A stretch of DNA of 64,000 nucleotides from Sheuella amnicola (GTDB taxonomy: Bacteria > Pseudomonadota > Gammaproteobacteria > Burkholderiales > Burkholderiaceae_B). The translations under genes were made by a program, and so were the position numbers. How positions within the stretch are numbered: the stretch's first letter is position 1; each line of letters begins with the position of its first letter. Location: the NCBI RefSeq assembly GCF_010499255.1, contig NZ_JAAGRN010000005.1:1-64000 (forward strand), written 5' to 3'. This document shows positions 8,542-19,075 of this stretch, piece by piece. Below the pieces are notes generated by a model. The model was not told the origin of the DNA. It did no database searches and worked only from the letters and a program-made list of their open reading frames with translations.

Positions 8542-8627
8542 GGCTAGTTCCAACGAATTCAATACAATTGCACTTGATTATACGTACCTGTCGGCTTTTT
8601 TGCCCTAATCAAATTTAGTATTTACAC

Positions 8628-10361
8628 ATGCGCGCATCCGCTTTTCATCTCAATACCCTTAAAGAGGCTCCTAACGAGGCCGAAATCGCCAGCCATCAAC
8701 TGATGTTGCGTGCGGGCATGATTCGCAAACTTGCAGGAGGTGTCTACAACTACATGCCAATGGGGCTGCGCGTGATTCGCAAGATCGAGCGCATTATCCG
8801 CGAAGAGATGGATGCCGCAGGTGCCCTCGAATTGCTCATGCCAGTGGTACAGCCCGCCGAACTTTGGATGGAGTCCGGACGCTGGACCGAGTACGGTCCC
8901 GAACTGCTTCGCATTAAAGACCGTCATGGCAGGGACTTTGTTCTGCAGCCAACATCCGAGGAAGTCATCACCGATATTGCTCGCAATGAAATTCAAAGCT
9001 GGCGCCAGCTACCAGTCAATTTCTACCATATCCAGACAAAATTCCGTGATGAGCGTCGTCCACGCTTTGGCGTGATGCGGGGACGCGAATTCACCATGAA
9101 AGACGCCTACTCTTTTGATCGCGATGTAGAGGGCGCCCAAAAGAGCTATCGCATCATGTACGACGCCTACATGAAGATCTTTAATCGCATGGGTTTGACC
9201 TTCCGCGCGGTCTCTGCGGATACGGGATCGATTGGCGGCTCGCAAAGCCACGAATTCCAGGTGATTGCCGACATCGGAGAGGATCTGATTGTTTATGACC
9301 CAGAGTCCGACTATGCAGCCAATATCGAATTGGCTGCCGCACCCTGTCTGATTGCGACGCGTTCACCGGCCAGCTCCCCCATGACATTGACCCCTACCCC
9401 TGGTGCAAGCAAATGCGAAGCTGTTGCCGAATTACTCGGAATACCGCTTGCCAGCACGATCAAATCCATCGTGCTGGCGACCGATCCCGAAAAGGGACCG
9501 GCTCAAATCTGGTTGCTTCTTTTGCGTGGAGATCATGAGCTCAATGAAATCAAAGCCGGAAAGATTGAGGGCCTGAATAAGGGTTTTCGGTTTGCAACCG
9601 AATCCGAAATCATTGACACTTTTGGCTGCAAACCCGGTTATCTCGGTCCGGTCGGTACAAAGCGATCCGTTAAAGTCATAGCAGATTTGACCGTTTCAAA
9701 CATGCATGATTTCGTTGTCGGTGCGAACCAAGAAGACGCTCACCTCACGGGGGTGAACTGGGGTCGCGATCTACCCGAGCCGGATTTGATCACCGACTTG
9801 CGCAACGTGGTTGTCGGCGATACATCGCCCTCCGGCAAAAGCAAACTGGCCATCCAGCGGGGAATTGAGGTCGGTCATGTATTTTATTTAGGCACAAAGT
9901 ACTCGAAGGCGCTTAACGCCACTTTCCTGGACGAGAGCGGCAAGCCCGCACTCATGGAAATGGGTTGCTACGGGATTGGCGTTACCCGCATTGCCGGCGC
10001 CGCTATCGAACAAAATCATGACGAACGAGGCATCGTGTGGCCACGTGCCATTGCACCCTTTGAAGTCGTTGTCTGTGGTCTCGGATGGGGTAAAAGCGAA
10101 GCCGTTCGGGAAGAATCCGAAAAGATTTACAACGCGCTCAAGACAGCGGGTGTCGACGTCATTCTTGACGATCGAGATCAACGCCCGGGGATTATGTTTG
10201 CCGAGTGGGAACTCATCGGAGTGCCGGTTCGAATTACGGTTGGCGACAGAGGCCTGAAAGATGGCATTGTGGAAGTGCTTTTGCGCAAGGAAACTGAAGC
10301 CGCACGGGTTAGCCTATCGGACTGCATCAACGAAACACTTGCTAAACTTGCATCCGTTTAA
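8628..10361 (+). CDS. proS: Prolyl-tRNA synthetase, bacterial type with editing domain
   Basis: Class II aminoacyl-tRNA synthetase charging tRNA-Pro. 577 aa, the size of the bacterial type that carries the INS editing domain inside the catalytic core. Motif 2 region [26 protein letters not shown] lies near residues 140-165. The editing insertion (roughly 240-380) holds [10 protein letters not shown] and [18 protein letters not shown]. Motif 3 ([18 protein letters not shown]) lies near residues 444-461 and the anticodon-binding domain follows ([30 protein letters not shown]). The stop TAA overlaps the ybgC start by one base, coupling it to the tol cluster. Confidence 0.97.
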   Translation: MRASAFHLNTLKEAPNEAEIASHQLMLRAGMIRKLAGGVYNYMPMGLRVIRKIERIIREEMDAAGALELLMPVVQPAELWMESGRWTEYGPELLRIKDRHGRDFVLQPTSEEVITDIARNEIQSWRQLPVNFYHIQTKFRDERRPRFGVMRGREFTMKDAYSFDRDVEGAQKSYRIMYDAYMKIFNRMGLTFRAVSADTGSIGGSQSHEFQVIADIGEDLIVYDPESDYAANIELAAAPCLIATRSPASSPMTLTPTPGASKCEAVAELLGIPLASTIKSIVLATDPEKGPAQIWLLLLRGDHELNEIKAGKIEGLNKGFRFATESEIIDTFGCKPGYLGPVGTKRSVKVIADLTVSNMHDFVVGANQEDAHLTGVNWGRDLPEPDLITDLRNVVVGDTSPSGKSKLAIQRGIEVGHVFYLGTKYSKALNATFLDESGKPALMEMGCYGIGVTRIAGAAIEQNHDERGIVWPRAIAPFEVVVCGLGWGKSEAVREESEKIYNALKTAGVDVILDDRDQRPGIMFAEWELIGVPVRITVGDRGLKDGIVEVLLRKETEAARVSLSDCINETLAKLASV

Positions 10362-10792
10362 TGACGCAAATCCCTTCACCCGCATTTCGTCATCGACTTG
10401 AGGTCCGTGTTTATTATGAAGACACGGACGCAGGGGGGGTCGTGTTTTATGCCAATTATCTGAAATTCATGGAGCGAGGTCGCACAGAATGGCTCAGATC
10501 GGTCGGCGTGAACCAATCCCAGGTGGCGAGAGATTTTGAGCGAATATTCATTGTCGCCGGACTAGATATCAAATATCTGAGACCGGCTCGACTCGATGAT
10601 GTGCTTCAAATCGACAGTGCGGTCACACGAATGGGCCGAGCTTCGTTACACTTCGCACAGTCCGTTTCCCGAGATGGGGAACTTCTGGCTCAAAGCAACA
10701 TCCAGATAGGTTGCGTGGATACGGTTAAGATGCGTCCCGCAGCGATTCCGGAAATTGTGAGATCCAAATTTGTAGTAACTACCCAGGAATAA
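10361..10792 (+). CDS. ybgC: Tol-Pal system-associated acyl-CoA thioesterase YbgC
   Basis: Hot-dog-fold thioesterase of the 4-hydroxybenzoyl-CoA thioesterase family, usually the first gene of the tol-pal cluster. The active-site motif YYEDTDAGGVVFYANYLKFMERGRTEWLR (residues ~18-46) has the aspartate (DTD) and the tyrosine/GGVVYHANYL-type helix. 143 aa, normal length. Overlaps the proS stop (TAATG) and is 3 bp before tolQ. The physiological acyl-CoA substrate is not settled for this family. Confidence 0.93.
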   Translation: MTQIPSPAFRHRLEVRVYYEDTDAGGVVFYANYLKFMERGRTEWLRSVGVNQSQVARDFERIFIVAGLDIKYLRPARLDDVLQIDSAVTRMGRASLHFAQSVSRDGELLAQSNIQIGCVDTVKMRPAAIPEIVRSKFVVTTQE

Positions 10793-10795
10793 GTC

Positions 10796-11539
10796 ATGCC
10801 TTTTACCCCTGAGATGTTGGCACTATCACCACTACTGCTTGCAAACGCAAACGGCGCTCCGTCGGCATCGGATATGTCGATGCTATCGCTCGTGATGAAC
10901 GCCAGCATTCCCGTACAACTGATCATGCTGATGTTGATCGTTATTTCGGTCATTTCCTGGACATTCATCTTCGCAAAACGTGCCACGATCAAAAAGTCAC
11001 TGGTGCAAACGCGCCGCTTCGAGGATGATTTCTGGTCGGGCGGCGACTTGGCGATGTTGCATCAGTCCATATCCACTCGTCGGGCGGAACAAGGCGCATT
11101 AGCCAGAATCTTCGACTCGGGCATGACAGAGTTTTTGAAAGCCCGTCGCGCGGCCGGACCTACCGCCGATGTGTCGATTACCTTGGATGGGGCGCGACGT
11201 GCCATGCGCGCCGCCTATCAGCGCGAAATGGATGAACTGGAGTCGCACCTTAATTTTCTGGCCTCTGCAGGCTCAGTCAGCCCATACATCGGATTGTTGG
11301 GTACTGTATGGGGAATCATGCACGCCTTTGTAGGCTTGGCCAACGTTCAGCAAGCAACACTTGCCTCTGTTGCCCCCGGTATTGCCGAAGCCTTGATTGC
11401 AACGGCTATTGGCCTTTTTGCGGCGATCCCGGCGGTAGTCGCCTACAACCGCTATACACATGACATTGACCGTCTATCGATCAGATTCGAGACCTTTGTC
11501 GACGAGTTTCTGAACATTCTGCAACGGCAGGTGCGCTAA
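10796..11539 (+). CDS. tolQ: Tol-Pal proton channel subunit TolQ
   Basis: Inner-membrane MotA/ExbB-family protein that with TolR converts the proton gradient into movement of TolA, needed for outer-membrane constriction at division. 247 aa with three membrane segments: residues ~38-60 (IPVQLIMLMLIVISVISWTFIF) and two near 160-180 and 195-215. The conserved SASPYIGLLGTVWGIMHAF-like block appears as GSVSPYIGLLGTVWGIMHAF. Stop and tolR start overlap by one base (TAATG). Confidence 0.96.
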   Translation: MPFTPEMLALSPLLLANANGAPSASDMSMLSLVMNASIPVQLIMLMLIVISVISWTFIFAKRATIKKSLVQTRRFEDDFWSGGDLAMLHQSISTRRAEQGALARIFDSGMTEFLKARRAAGPTADVSITLDGARRAMRAAYQREMDELESHLNFLASAGSVSPYIGLLGTVWGIMHAFVGLANVQQATLASVAPGIAEALIATAIGLFAAIPAVVAYNRYTHDIDRLSIRFETFVDEFLNILQRQVR

Positions 11540-12012
11540 TGTCCTCGGTTCGGTCAAGTTCCGGTCGATCAGGCCGGAAGCTTAAAAACGACATTAACGT
11601 CGTTCCCTATATCGATGTGATGCTTGTGCTGCTCGTGATCTTTATGGTCACAGCACCCTTGATCACTCCTGGAGTCATCGAATTGCCCTCGGTTGGTCAG
11701 GCTTCGAATGTGCCCCAAACTCCCATTGAGATACAGATTGCCGAAGATGGCAAAATTTCTTGGCGCAAACGAGAAGCCGGGTCAACATATCAACCGGTGG
11801 AACGCAGCTCTTTGGCTCAGACCATTTTGTCTGAACTCAAGCCGGATCAACCTGTGGTGATTGCCGCAGACGGTAAAGTGCCATACGAAACCGTCATGAA
11901 GGTCATGGACGATCTGCGCACCAACGGAGTGACAAAACTTGGCCTACTGGTTGATCAGAAAGGCAATTCGAATAACGCCCCGAAATCAGGCGGCAAATCC
12001 AATAAACGTTAA
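11539..12012 (+). CDS. tolR: Tol-Pal subunit TolR
   Basis: ExbD/TolR-family protein, 157 aa, with a single N-terminal membrane segment (MLVLLVIFMVTAPLI) preceded by NDINVVPYIDVM, which holds the conserved membrane aspartate for proton transfer. The C-terminal part is periplasmic (VVIAADGKVPYETVMKVMDDLR is the typical ExbD-fold end). Coupled to tolQ by a one-base overlap and followed by tolA after 18 bp. Confidence 0.96.
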   Translation: MSSVRSSSGRSGRKLKNDINVVPYIDVMLVLLVIFMVTAPLITPGVIELPSVGQASNVPQTPIEIQIAEDGKISWRKREAGSTYQPVERSSLAQTILSELKPDQPVVIAADGKVPYETVMKVMDDLRTNGVTKLGLLVDQKGNSNNAPKSGGKSNKR

Positions 12013-12030
12013 GGCTCATATGCGCATCCG

Positions 12031-13146
12031 ATGCGCAACTTCACCAAATTAATGACTAAACACCAAGATATTGCCACTCGCGGCCCGATTTTGCCGCCCA
12101 GACAAACGCTGAACTGGCGTGCGTTGGGCATGGCTCTGGCTGCGCATGGACTGCTGGTGTTGGCGCTCGTGTTAAACCTTGACTGGAGAACGGAAGCGCA
12201 AGGGCCGATGCAAATCGAACTCTGGGCCGACGGCAATAGTCCTGTGAGCCCGCCGCCACAAGCTTCCAAGCCTGTCCCTCAACCCGAAGCCAAGCCCGAG
12301 CCACAGCCTGAGGCCGAGGTGCCACCGCCACCGCCACCACCTCCGCCACCTCCCCCACAGCCCCCTGCGCCGGCAGTGACCGAAACCCCCAAGGCTGAAA
12401 TCGATCCTGAAATTGCGCTTGAAGATGAGCGCAAGAAGAAGCTCGAGAAAGAGCGCCTGGCCAAAGAGGCGGAAGAAAAGCGTAAAAAAGAAGAAGCTCG
12501 CAAAGAAGAGTTGAGAATCAAACGCGAAAAAGAATTGGCTGAAAAGAAGGAACGCGAGCGTCTGGAAAAAGAACGCCTGGAAGCTGAACGCCTTGAAAAG
12601 GAAAAGAAGGCTAAAGAAGAAGCCATAAAGAAAGCCGCTGCCGAAAAGAAGGAAAAAGAGGAAAAGGCCAAGAAAGAAGAAGCAGCCAAAAAAGCCGCCG
12701 AGGACAAGAAAGCCAAGGAGGCAAAGGCAGCGGCTGACGCAAAGGCCGCAGCCGATAAAAAAGCCGCAGCTGACAAGGCGCTGAAGGATGCATTCAGAAA
12801 CGACGCAATGGGCGTAGCAGGCATCCCGGGTGGAACAGCGGATCGAAATCAATCCGGTGGCGGTCGTGATAGTGGCTATGCCGGGAAGGTCCGCCAGTGC
12901 ATTCAGCCCCAGGTTTCATATCCGACCCCTGCCAGAAGCGGATCGGCAAATCCGACTGTTTCTTACATTGTGCGGTTAAAATCGGACGGAACAGTTTCCG
13001 GCCTTAACCTAAAGAAATCTTCAGGTATTGCCCAGTTTGATGAAGCAGTCGCTAAAGGCATCCGGCGCTGCGATCCATTTCCCAAGCCTAGCACGGGCGG
13101 CTATCCAGCCGATGGCATCGAAGTGATTTACCAGATGTACGACTGA
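12031..13146 (+). CDS. tolA: Tol-Pal energy-transducing protein TolA
   Basis: Links the TolQR motor to TolB-Pal across the periplasm. 371 aa. Domain I: one membrane helix near residues 30-50 (MALAAHGLLVLALVLNL). A proline run follows (PPPPPPPPPPPPQPP, residues ~92-107). Domain II is a long Lys/Glu/Ala-rich helix, residues ~125-255, with repeats such as KKLEKERLAKEAEEKRKKEE. Domain III is a TonB-like C-terminal fold beginning with YAGKVRQCIQP and ending in YPADGIEVIYQMYD. Alternative ATG at 12052. The repetitive domain gives long open frames on the other strand, which are shadows. Confidence 0.94.
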   Translation: MRNFTKLMTKHQDIATRGPILPPRQTLNWRALGMALAAHGLLVLALVLNLDWRTEAQGPMQIELWADGNSPVSPPPQASKPVPQPEAKPEPQPEAEVPPPPPPPPPPPPQPPAPAVTETPKAEIDPEIALEDERKKKLEKERLAKEAEEKRKKEEARKEELRIKREKELAEKKERERLEKERLEAERLEKEKKAKEEAIKKAAAEKKEKEEKAKKEEAAKKAAEDKKAKEAKAAADAKAAADKKAAADKALKDAFRNDAMGVAGIPGGTADRNQSGGGRDSGYAGKVRQCIQPQVSYPTPARSGSANPTVSYIVRLKSDGTVSGLNLKKSSGIAQFDEAVAKGIRRCDPFPKPSTGGYPADGIEVIYQMYD

Positions 13147-13162
13147 CAGGAGAAATGAATCC

Positions 13163-14497
13163 ATGAAGTTTGACAGTCCCGTTACACCTCGTCTGGCAAC
13201 CGCGCCAAACGTAGCTCAAATGATTCGAACCGTTTGGATGAAATTCCTTATGGTTTTGAGCGCTTGCCTGGCTTTGCCGGCGGCGCACGCGCAGTTACGC
13301 GTCGACATTTCCGGGGTGAGTGCCCAACAATATCCGGTAGCGATCGCTGACTTCAGTGGGGATCCGGCGGGGCGTCAGATTGCAGAAATCATTCGTGCCG
13401 ACCTGACCAGAACCGGTCAGTTTCGTCTGATCAACGCAACTGGAGCCGCACTTACCGTAGACACTCCGATCGCATATGACGAATGGCGAGGCAAAGGTGC
13501 CGACTTTATCGCCTATGGCACGGTGGTTCGCAGCGGCGACGGTCGCTACGAAGTTAAGTACCGACTGGGTGATACAACCAAAAAGGGACAACTTGATGGT
13601 GTCGCATTTACCGGCACCGAGAAAGAGTTGCGTCGTATTTCCCACCAGATTGCCGATCGCATTTATGAAAAAATTACCGGCATCAAGGGCGTATTCTCAA
13701 CCCGTATTGCTTACGTCTTGAAGCAAGGCGGGACATACGAATTGCAAATCGCCGATGCCGATGGCCAAAATCCCCAGGTTGCCCTGCGTTCCCGCGAGCC
13801 GATCATCTCGCCTGCTTGGTCGCCTGATGGCAGCCGTCTGGCTTACGTAAGCTTCGAATCCGGTAAGCCAGTCGTCTATGTCCATCACCTCGCAACCAGC
13901 AAGCGCCAGCCCGTTGCTAATTACAAAGGTAACAATTCGGCTCCTGCTTGGTCACCCGACGGCAAGTCCCTTGCCGTGGTGCTCACTCGCGATGGTTTAT
14001 CCCAGATCTATGTCGTGAATTCCGCCGACGGCAGTGGGTTGCGCCGCATTACGCGGTCACCGCTCATTGATACCGAGCCGACTTTCAGCCCTGACGGCGG
14101 CTCGATTTACTTTACAAGTGACCGCAGCGGCAGCCCCCAAATTTATCAAGTTGGACTAGGTGGCGGCGAACCTCGTCGCGTCTCTTTCAACGGGGGTTAC
14201 AATATCTCACCAAGAATTTCTCCAGATGGCAAAACGTTGCTTACTGTTACACGTCGAGACGGTTCATATCGTGTCGCGTCGCTGAATCTGGCAAATGGTT
14301 CTGAAACCCTTCTTACCGAAGGACGTGATGACCAATCACCCAGCTTCGCACCCAATGGTATGCAGGTGTTGTATGCCGCTGTTCAGGGCGGCCGTAGCGT
14401 TCTGGCAGGCGTATCCAGCGATGGACGCGTTCGCCAGACACTTTCGGTGCTGAACGGCGAAATACGCGAACCCACCTGGGGCCCGTTTCCCCAATAA
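13163..14497 (+). CDS. tolB: Tol-Pal periplasmic protein TolB
   Basis: Periplasmic beta-propeller protein that binds Pal and TolA. 444 aa as drawn. N-terminal TolB domain residues ~47-185. Then five propeller repeats with the A-(W/F)-SPDG motif (SPAWSPDGSRLAYVS, APAWSPDGKSLAVVL, EPTFSPDGGSIYFTS, SPRISPDGKTLL, SPSFAPNGMQVLY). The signal peptide is MKFLMVLSACLALPAAHAQ, starting at residue 26, so the true start may be the ATG at 13238 or 13220. The ATG at 13163 has AGGAG 10 bases upstream and was kept, with the start uncertain. Confidence 0.93.
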   Translation: MKFDSPVTPRLATAPNVAQMIRTVWMKFLMVLSACLALPAAHAQLRVDISGVSAQQYPVAIADFSGDPAGRQIAEIIRADLTRTGQFRLINATGAALTVDTPIAYDEWRGKGADFIAYGTVVRSGDGRYEVKYRLGDTTKKGQLDGVAFTGTEKELRRISHQIADRIYEKITGIKGVFSTRIAYVLKQGGTYELQIADADGQNPQVALRSREPIISPAWSPDGSRLAYVSFESGKPVVYVHHLATSKRQPVANYKGNNSAPAWSPDGKSLAVVLTRDGLSQIYVVNSADGSGLRRITRSPLIDTEPTFSPDGGSIYFTSDRSGSPQIYQVGLGGGEPRRVSFNGGYNISPRISPDGKTLLTVTRRDGSYRVASLNLANGSETLLTEGRDDQSPSFAPNGMQVLYAAVQGGRSVLAGVSSDGRVRQTLSVLNGEIREPTWGPFPQ

Positions 14498-14527
14498 TTT
14501 GTTGAGTCTCCCCACGAAGGAAATATC

Positions 14528-15019
14528 ATGACCTCGCGCATCACAAAAGCTCTTTCCATCGCTGCACTGACTGCCACGCTGGCTGCATGTAGCTCCGTCA
14601 ATCTTGATGACAAAGCCGGTGCCGGTGGCGCAGGCAGCGCCGATGGTTCGGGCGTGATGGATCCCTTCAACCCGAACAGCGTGCTGGCAAAACAGCGTTC
14701 GGTTTACTTCGACTTCAACAGCTATACCGTTGGCGAGCAGTATCGCAACACGGTTGATCTGCATGGTAAATACCTGGTCGCCAATCCGCAGCAGCGTGTA
14801 ACAATCGAAGGCAACACCGATGCCCGTGGCGGTGCGGAGTACAACTTGGCCTTGGGTCAGCGCCGCGCGGAGGCTGTTCGTCGCATGTTGACGCTGATCG
14901 GCGTGCCTGACACACAGGTCGAAACTATCAGCTTTGGTAAAGAGAAGCCCAAAGCACTGGGTGATACAGATGCCGACTACGCAGAAAACCGCCGTGCGGA
15001 TTTCAGCTACAAGCGTTAA
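14528..15019 (+). CDS. pal: Peptidoglycan-associated lipoprotein Pal
   Basis: Outer-membrane lipoprotein that binds meso-diaminopimelate in peptidoglycan and TolB. 163 aa with a lipoprotein signal ending LAACSS (lipid-modified Cys21), processed by Lgt. The OmpA-like domain spans ~60-163: VYFDFNSYTV start, then EGNTDARGGAEYNLALGQRRAEAV, which contains the peptidoglycan-binding Asp and Arg of the family. RBS GAAGGAAAT precedes the ATG. Followed by an inverted repeat before cpoB. Confidence 0.96.
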   Translation: MTSRITKALSIAALTATLAACSSVNLDDKAGAGGAGSADGSGVMDPFNPNSVLAKQRSVYFDFNSYTVGEQYRNTVDLHGKYLVANPQQRVTIEGNTDARGGAEYNLALGQRRAEAVRRMLTLIGVPDTQVETISFGKEKPKALGDTDADYAENRRADFSYKR

Positions 15020-15046
15020 TCTTCCGGTTGCTGTTTAGTTTTACAT

Positions 15047-15067
15047 AAGGCGGCTCATGGCCGCCTT
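15047..15067 (+). terminator. Hairpin between pal and cpoB, weak or partial terminator
   Basis: AAGGCGG (15047-15053), 7-base loop, CCGCCTT (15061-15067), followed by GTTGCTTT rather than a clean T run. It may reduce read-through into cpoB or stabilise the pal 3' end. Confidence 0.55.
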
Positions 15068-15091
15068 GTTGCTTTAACGAGGATGGACATC

Positions 15092-15766
15092 ATGCGCTTT
15101 AAATCTTTTTCCTTACGAACTGCAAGCTCCAGCATTCTGCTAGCCTGCAGTTTCATGACTTTCACCCAGACTGCCATGGCTTTCGCCGATGACGATGCGC
15201 GCAAAGCAATCGTCGATTTACGCCAGCAAGTCAAAAACATGCAAGAAGCCAATCAGCGTGCCCGCATGCAACTGGCCGATCAAATCGAAGCACTCGAACA
15301 GGAAGTAGCTCGACTGCGAGGCGAAATGGAACAGCTTGGCCGCCCGGGTGGCTCGCAAGGAGGTCGTGCAGCTGAAGCCAAGGCAAATGATCCCCGCGAG
15401 CAAGCCGCTTACGACCAAGCGATGGAAGCCTATCGCAAAGGACAGTATAAAGAGGCTACGACAGGCCTGATGAACTTCATGGTGGACTTTCCGGATAGCC
15501 CTCTGACCCCATCAGCGCTGTTTTATCAGGGCAGTAGCCGATATGCCCAAAAGGACTTCAAAGGAGCGATTACGCAACTTCAAGGTATGGCGCAAAAATA
15601 TCCTGACCATCCTCGTGCACCCGATGCACTCATGATCGTTGCTGGCTCGCAAATCGAACTGAACGATCGTGCCGCAGCCAAAGCGACACTACAGCGCATT
15701 GTCAAGACATATAAAGGCACGCCTGCGGCGGATACGGCAGCAAAACGCCTCCAGTTACTGCAGTAA
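15092..15766 (+). CDS. cpoB: Cell division coordinator CpoB (YbgF), exported TPR protein
   Basis: Periplasmic protein that links peptidoglycan synthesis by PBP1B with Tol-Pal constriction. Start at 15092 is preferred because the GAGG at 15079 is 9 bases upstream; another ATG at 15083 lies too close to it. Signal peptide ends near TAMAFA. A coiled-coil trimerisation region follows (IVDLRQQVKNMQEANQ to about residue 80). Then come TPR repeats in the C-terminal half (YDQAMEAYRKGQYKEATTGL, FYQGSSRYAQKDFKGAI, DALMIVAGSQIELNDRAAAK). Last gene of the tol-pal cluster. Confidence 0.93.
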   Translation: MRFKSFSLRTASSSILLACSFMTFTQTAMAFADDDARKAIVDLRQQVKNMQEANQRARMQLADQIEALEQEVARLRGEMEQLGRPGGSQGGRAAEAKANDPREQAAYDQAMEAYRKGQYKEATTGLMNFMVDFPDSPLTPSALFYQGSSRYAQKDFKGAITQLQGMAQKYPDHPRAPDALMIVAGSQIELNDRAAAKATLQRIVKTYKGTPAADTAAKRLQLLQ

Positions 15767-15781
15767 CTTCTTGCTTATCTT

Positions 15782-15812
15782 ACGCGCCACCTGGGCCTGC
15801 TCAGGGGCGCGT
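15782..15812. terminator. Inverted repeat at the converging cpoB and EamA gene ends
   Basis: ACGCGCC (15782-15788) and GGCGCGT (15806-15812), with an inner CCTG/CAGG pair that lengthens the stem. It overlaps the last codons of the EamA gene. No T run on either side, so a factor-independent role is uncertain. Confidence 0.4.
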
Positions 15813-16712
15813 CAAAAGCAAAATCGCCACACCGGCAACGATCAAAATTGTGCCGAACATTTCTTGACGCGTGCCTTTGTTCAAAAAGACACGCCACGAC
15901 AAAATTTGGGCAAACAGAACTTCAACCAGTCCAAGCGTGCGCACGTTTGCCGCCGCGGTCAGGGCAAAGCCCAAAAACCAGCCCTCGGATGCCGAGGCGC
16001 CAAGCAATCCACCCCAGATAGAGATTCTCCATGCTTTGAGACACTGGATCATTGCCTCACGATGGAAAATGGTCATCCATGCACCAAGCATCACGGTCTG
16101 GATGCCTAATCCGCAAGCCAGTGTAAAAGACGAATGGGCTAGAAAATGTCCATCACCCAATGCAAGAATCGCACCACGGAAAGTCACGGCTGCCACGGCA
16201 AAACTTGCGCCAGCCAACAATCCCAGAACGACGGGTCGCCAGTTGCCTGTTTGATTTTCGGTTTTCGCGACGGGCTTGCGCGCCATGATCGTCACGCCCA
16301 CTGTCGCCACCAAAATTGCAAACATGCCTAGCCAGGATATGTGGTCACCAAGCACAACCAATCCAAAAACAGCTACCTGCACCGGCTCAGTCTTGGTCCA
16401 GGCAGTGACCACCACAAACGCGCGCTGCCTCATCGCTGCGAGCATCAGCGCGGTTGCAGCTATCTGACTGACAGCACCTGCCAACGTAAACATCACAAAA
16501 TCGGAATGAATGACAGGCCATTTCGAGCCGGTGGCCCATAGCGCCAATGCGGCAAATAGCACTGCGAAAGGAAAGCCGTACAGAAATCTCACCTGAGTTG
16601 CGCCTAGCGTTCCTAGCTTTTCCGTCAAACTGCGTTGAATTGCATTGCGCCCGGCTTGCGCTGCGGCGGCAAAGATCGATGCAGGAATCCAAAGCCAAGT
16701 CCATTCGTGCAC
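15801..16712 (-). CDS. EamA/DMT-family transporter
   Basis: 303-aa inner-membrane protein of the drug/metabolite transporter type, with about ten hydrophobic helices arranged as two EamA repeats (first half to about residue 140, second from VVLGLLAGASFAVAAVTFRGAI). The sequence FGLVVLGDHISWLGMFAILVATVGVTIM, near residue 115-140, is the usual end of the first repeat (a helix with GE/D-x-hydrophobic-G). Substrate cannot be inferred; neighbours (tol cluster and groESL) give no clue. Confidence 0.85.
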   Translation of the reverse strand: MHEWTWLWIPASIFAAAAQAGRNAIQRSLTEKLGTLGATQVRFLYGFPFAVLFAALALWATGSKWPVIHSDFVMFTLAGAVSQIAATALMLAAMRQRAFVVVTAWTKTEPVQVAVFGLVVLGDHISWLGMFAILVATVGVTIMARKPVAKTENQTGNWRPVVLGLLAGASFAVAAVTFRGAILALGDGHFLAHSSFTLACGLGIQTVMLGAWMTIFHREAMIQCLKAWRISIWGGLLGASASEGWFLGFALTAAANVRTLGLVEVLFAQILSWRVFLNKGTRQEMFGTILIVAGVAILLLTRP

Positions 16713-16788
16713 AACAATCCCCTTATTATTTATTTTGAAATCACGCCAAGCCGCGCACTACATTCTACATACTTGTTCGTTCACCCAT

Positions 16789-16824
16789 AAAAAAACGCCG
16801 GACGATTTGTCCGGCGTTTTTTTT
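16789..16824. terminator. Bidirectional terminator downstream of groEL
   Basis: CGCCGGAC (16796-16803), loop GATTT, GTCCGGCG (16809-16816), flanked by seven As on the left and eight Ts on the right. On the minus strand it terminates groESL, 48 bp after groEL; it stops plus-strand transcription as well. Confidence 0.9.
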
Positions 16825-16871
16825 CGGTATCGATCCGAACCGAGGTCCGGATCCGAAACAAGCGTAAAAGC

Positions 16872-18545
<1,674 letters not shown>

Positions 18546-18549
18546 TCAA

Positions 18550-18837
18550 TTACTGGATCACGGCGAGGATCTCTTCCTCGCGGATGACGAGAACTTCTTC
18601 GCCATCGACTTTTACGGTCTGGCCGGCGTATTTGCCGAACAGGACTTTGTCACCGACTTTGACGTCCATCTTCAGGACTTTGCCATCTTCGGTTTGCTTA
18701 CCGGGACCAACAGCCAGCACTTCACCTTGGTCGGGCTTTTCAGCCGCGCTTTCAGGGATAACGATGCCCGAGGCAGTTTTGCGCTCGTTGTCCAGGCGTT
18801 TGACGATCACGCGATCGTGCAGGGGACGCAGGGCCAT
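18550..18837 (-). CDS. groS: 10-kDa co-chaperonin GroES
   Basis: Lid of the GroEL chamber, heptamer. 95 aa, the usual length. N-terminus [28 protein letters not shown] contains the GroES signature, with the mobile loop around [13 protein letters not shown]. The C-terminal part has [25 protein letters not shown]. First gene of the groESL operon, under the CIRCE element about 70 bp upstream. Confidence 0.98.
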   Translation of the reverse strand: MALRPLHDRVIVKRLDNERKTASGIVIPESAAEKPDQGEVLAVGPGKQTEDGKVLKMDVKVGDKVLFGKYAGQTVKVDGEEVLVIREEEILAVIQ

Positions 18838-18908
18838 GTAGAACTCCTAAATTTCAGTAGTGATGGGTTGTAGAAAAATTTGGCGCGACGCTATTCAACG
18901 TTTAATTG

Positions 18909-18935
18909 TTAGCACTCACATCCATTGAGTGCTAA
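18909..18935. promoter_or_regulatory. CIRCE operator (HrcA site)
   Basis: TTAGCACTC, 9-bp spacer ACATCCATT, GAGTGCTAA: an exact match to the CIRCE consensus TTAGCACTC-N9-GAGTGCTAA. It starts directly after the -10 box of the groESL promoter, where bound HrcA would block initiation until heat shock. Confidence 0.96.
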
Positions 18936-18962
18936 TTATAGAGACTGTTTTATGCATTTCAA
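18935..18962 (-). promoter_or_regulatory. Sigma-70 promoter of groESL
   Basis: On the minus strand: -35 TTGAAA (complement of 18957-18962), 16-bp spacer, -10 TATAAT (complement of 18935-18940). Its -10 box touches the CIRCE dyad. Confidence 0.85.
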
Positions 18963-19075
18963 GGGGTATCGAAAGAAATTCCGACTAATTTACTCAACAT
19001 TAAGTTAGTTTTTGTGCCGCAATGCGAATTCTGATACCGTATTGAGCAAAACAAAGGCCAACTGGAGACGCTTTT

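Noticed and set aside
12172-12852. Long open frames antisense to tolA with Phe/Leu-rich or Ser/Ala-rich protein
   Set aside because: They come from the Lys/Glu/Ala repeat codons of TolA read backwards and have no start signals.
13155-13166. Micro-frame (ATG AAT CCA TGA) between tolA and tolB that overlaps the tolB start
   Set aside because: Possible coupling leader, but three codons can arise by chance and the tolB start itself is uncertain.
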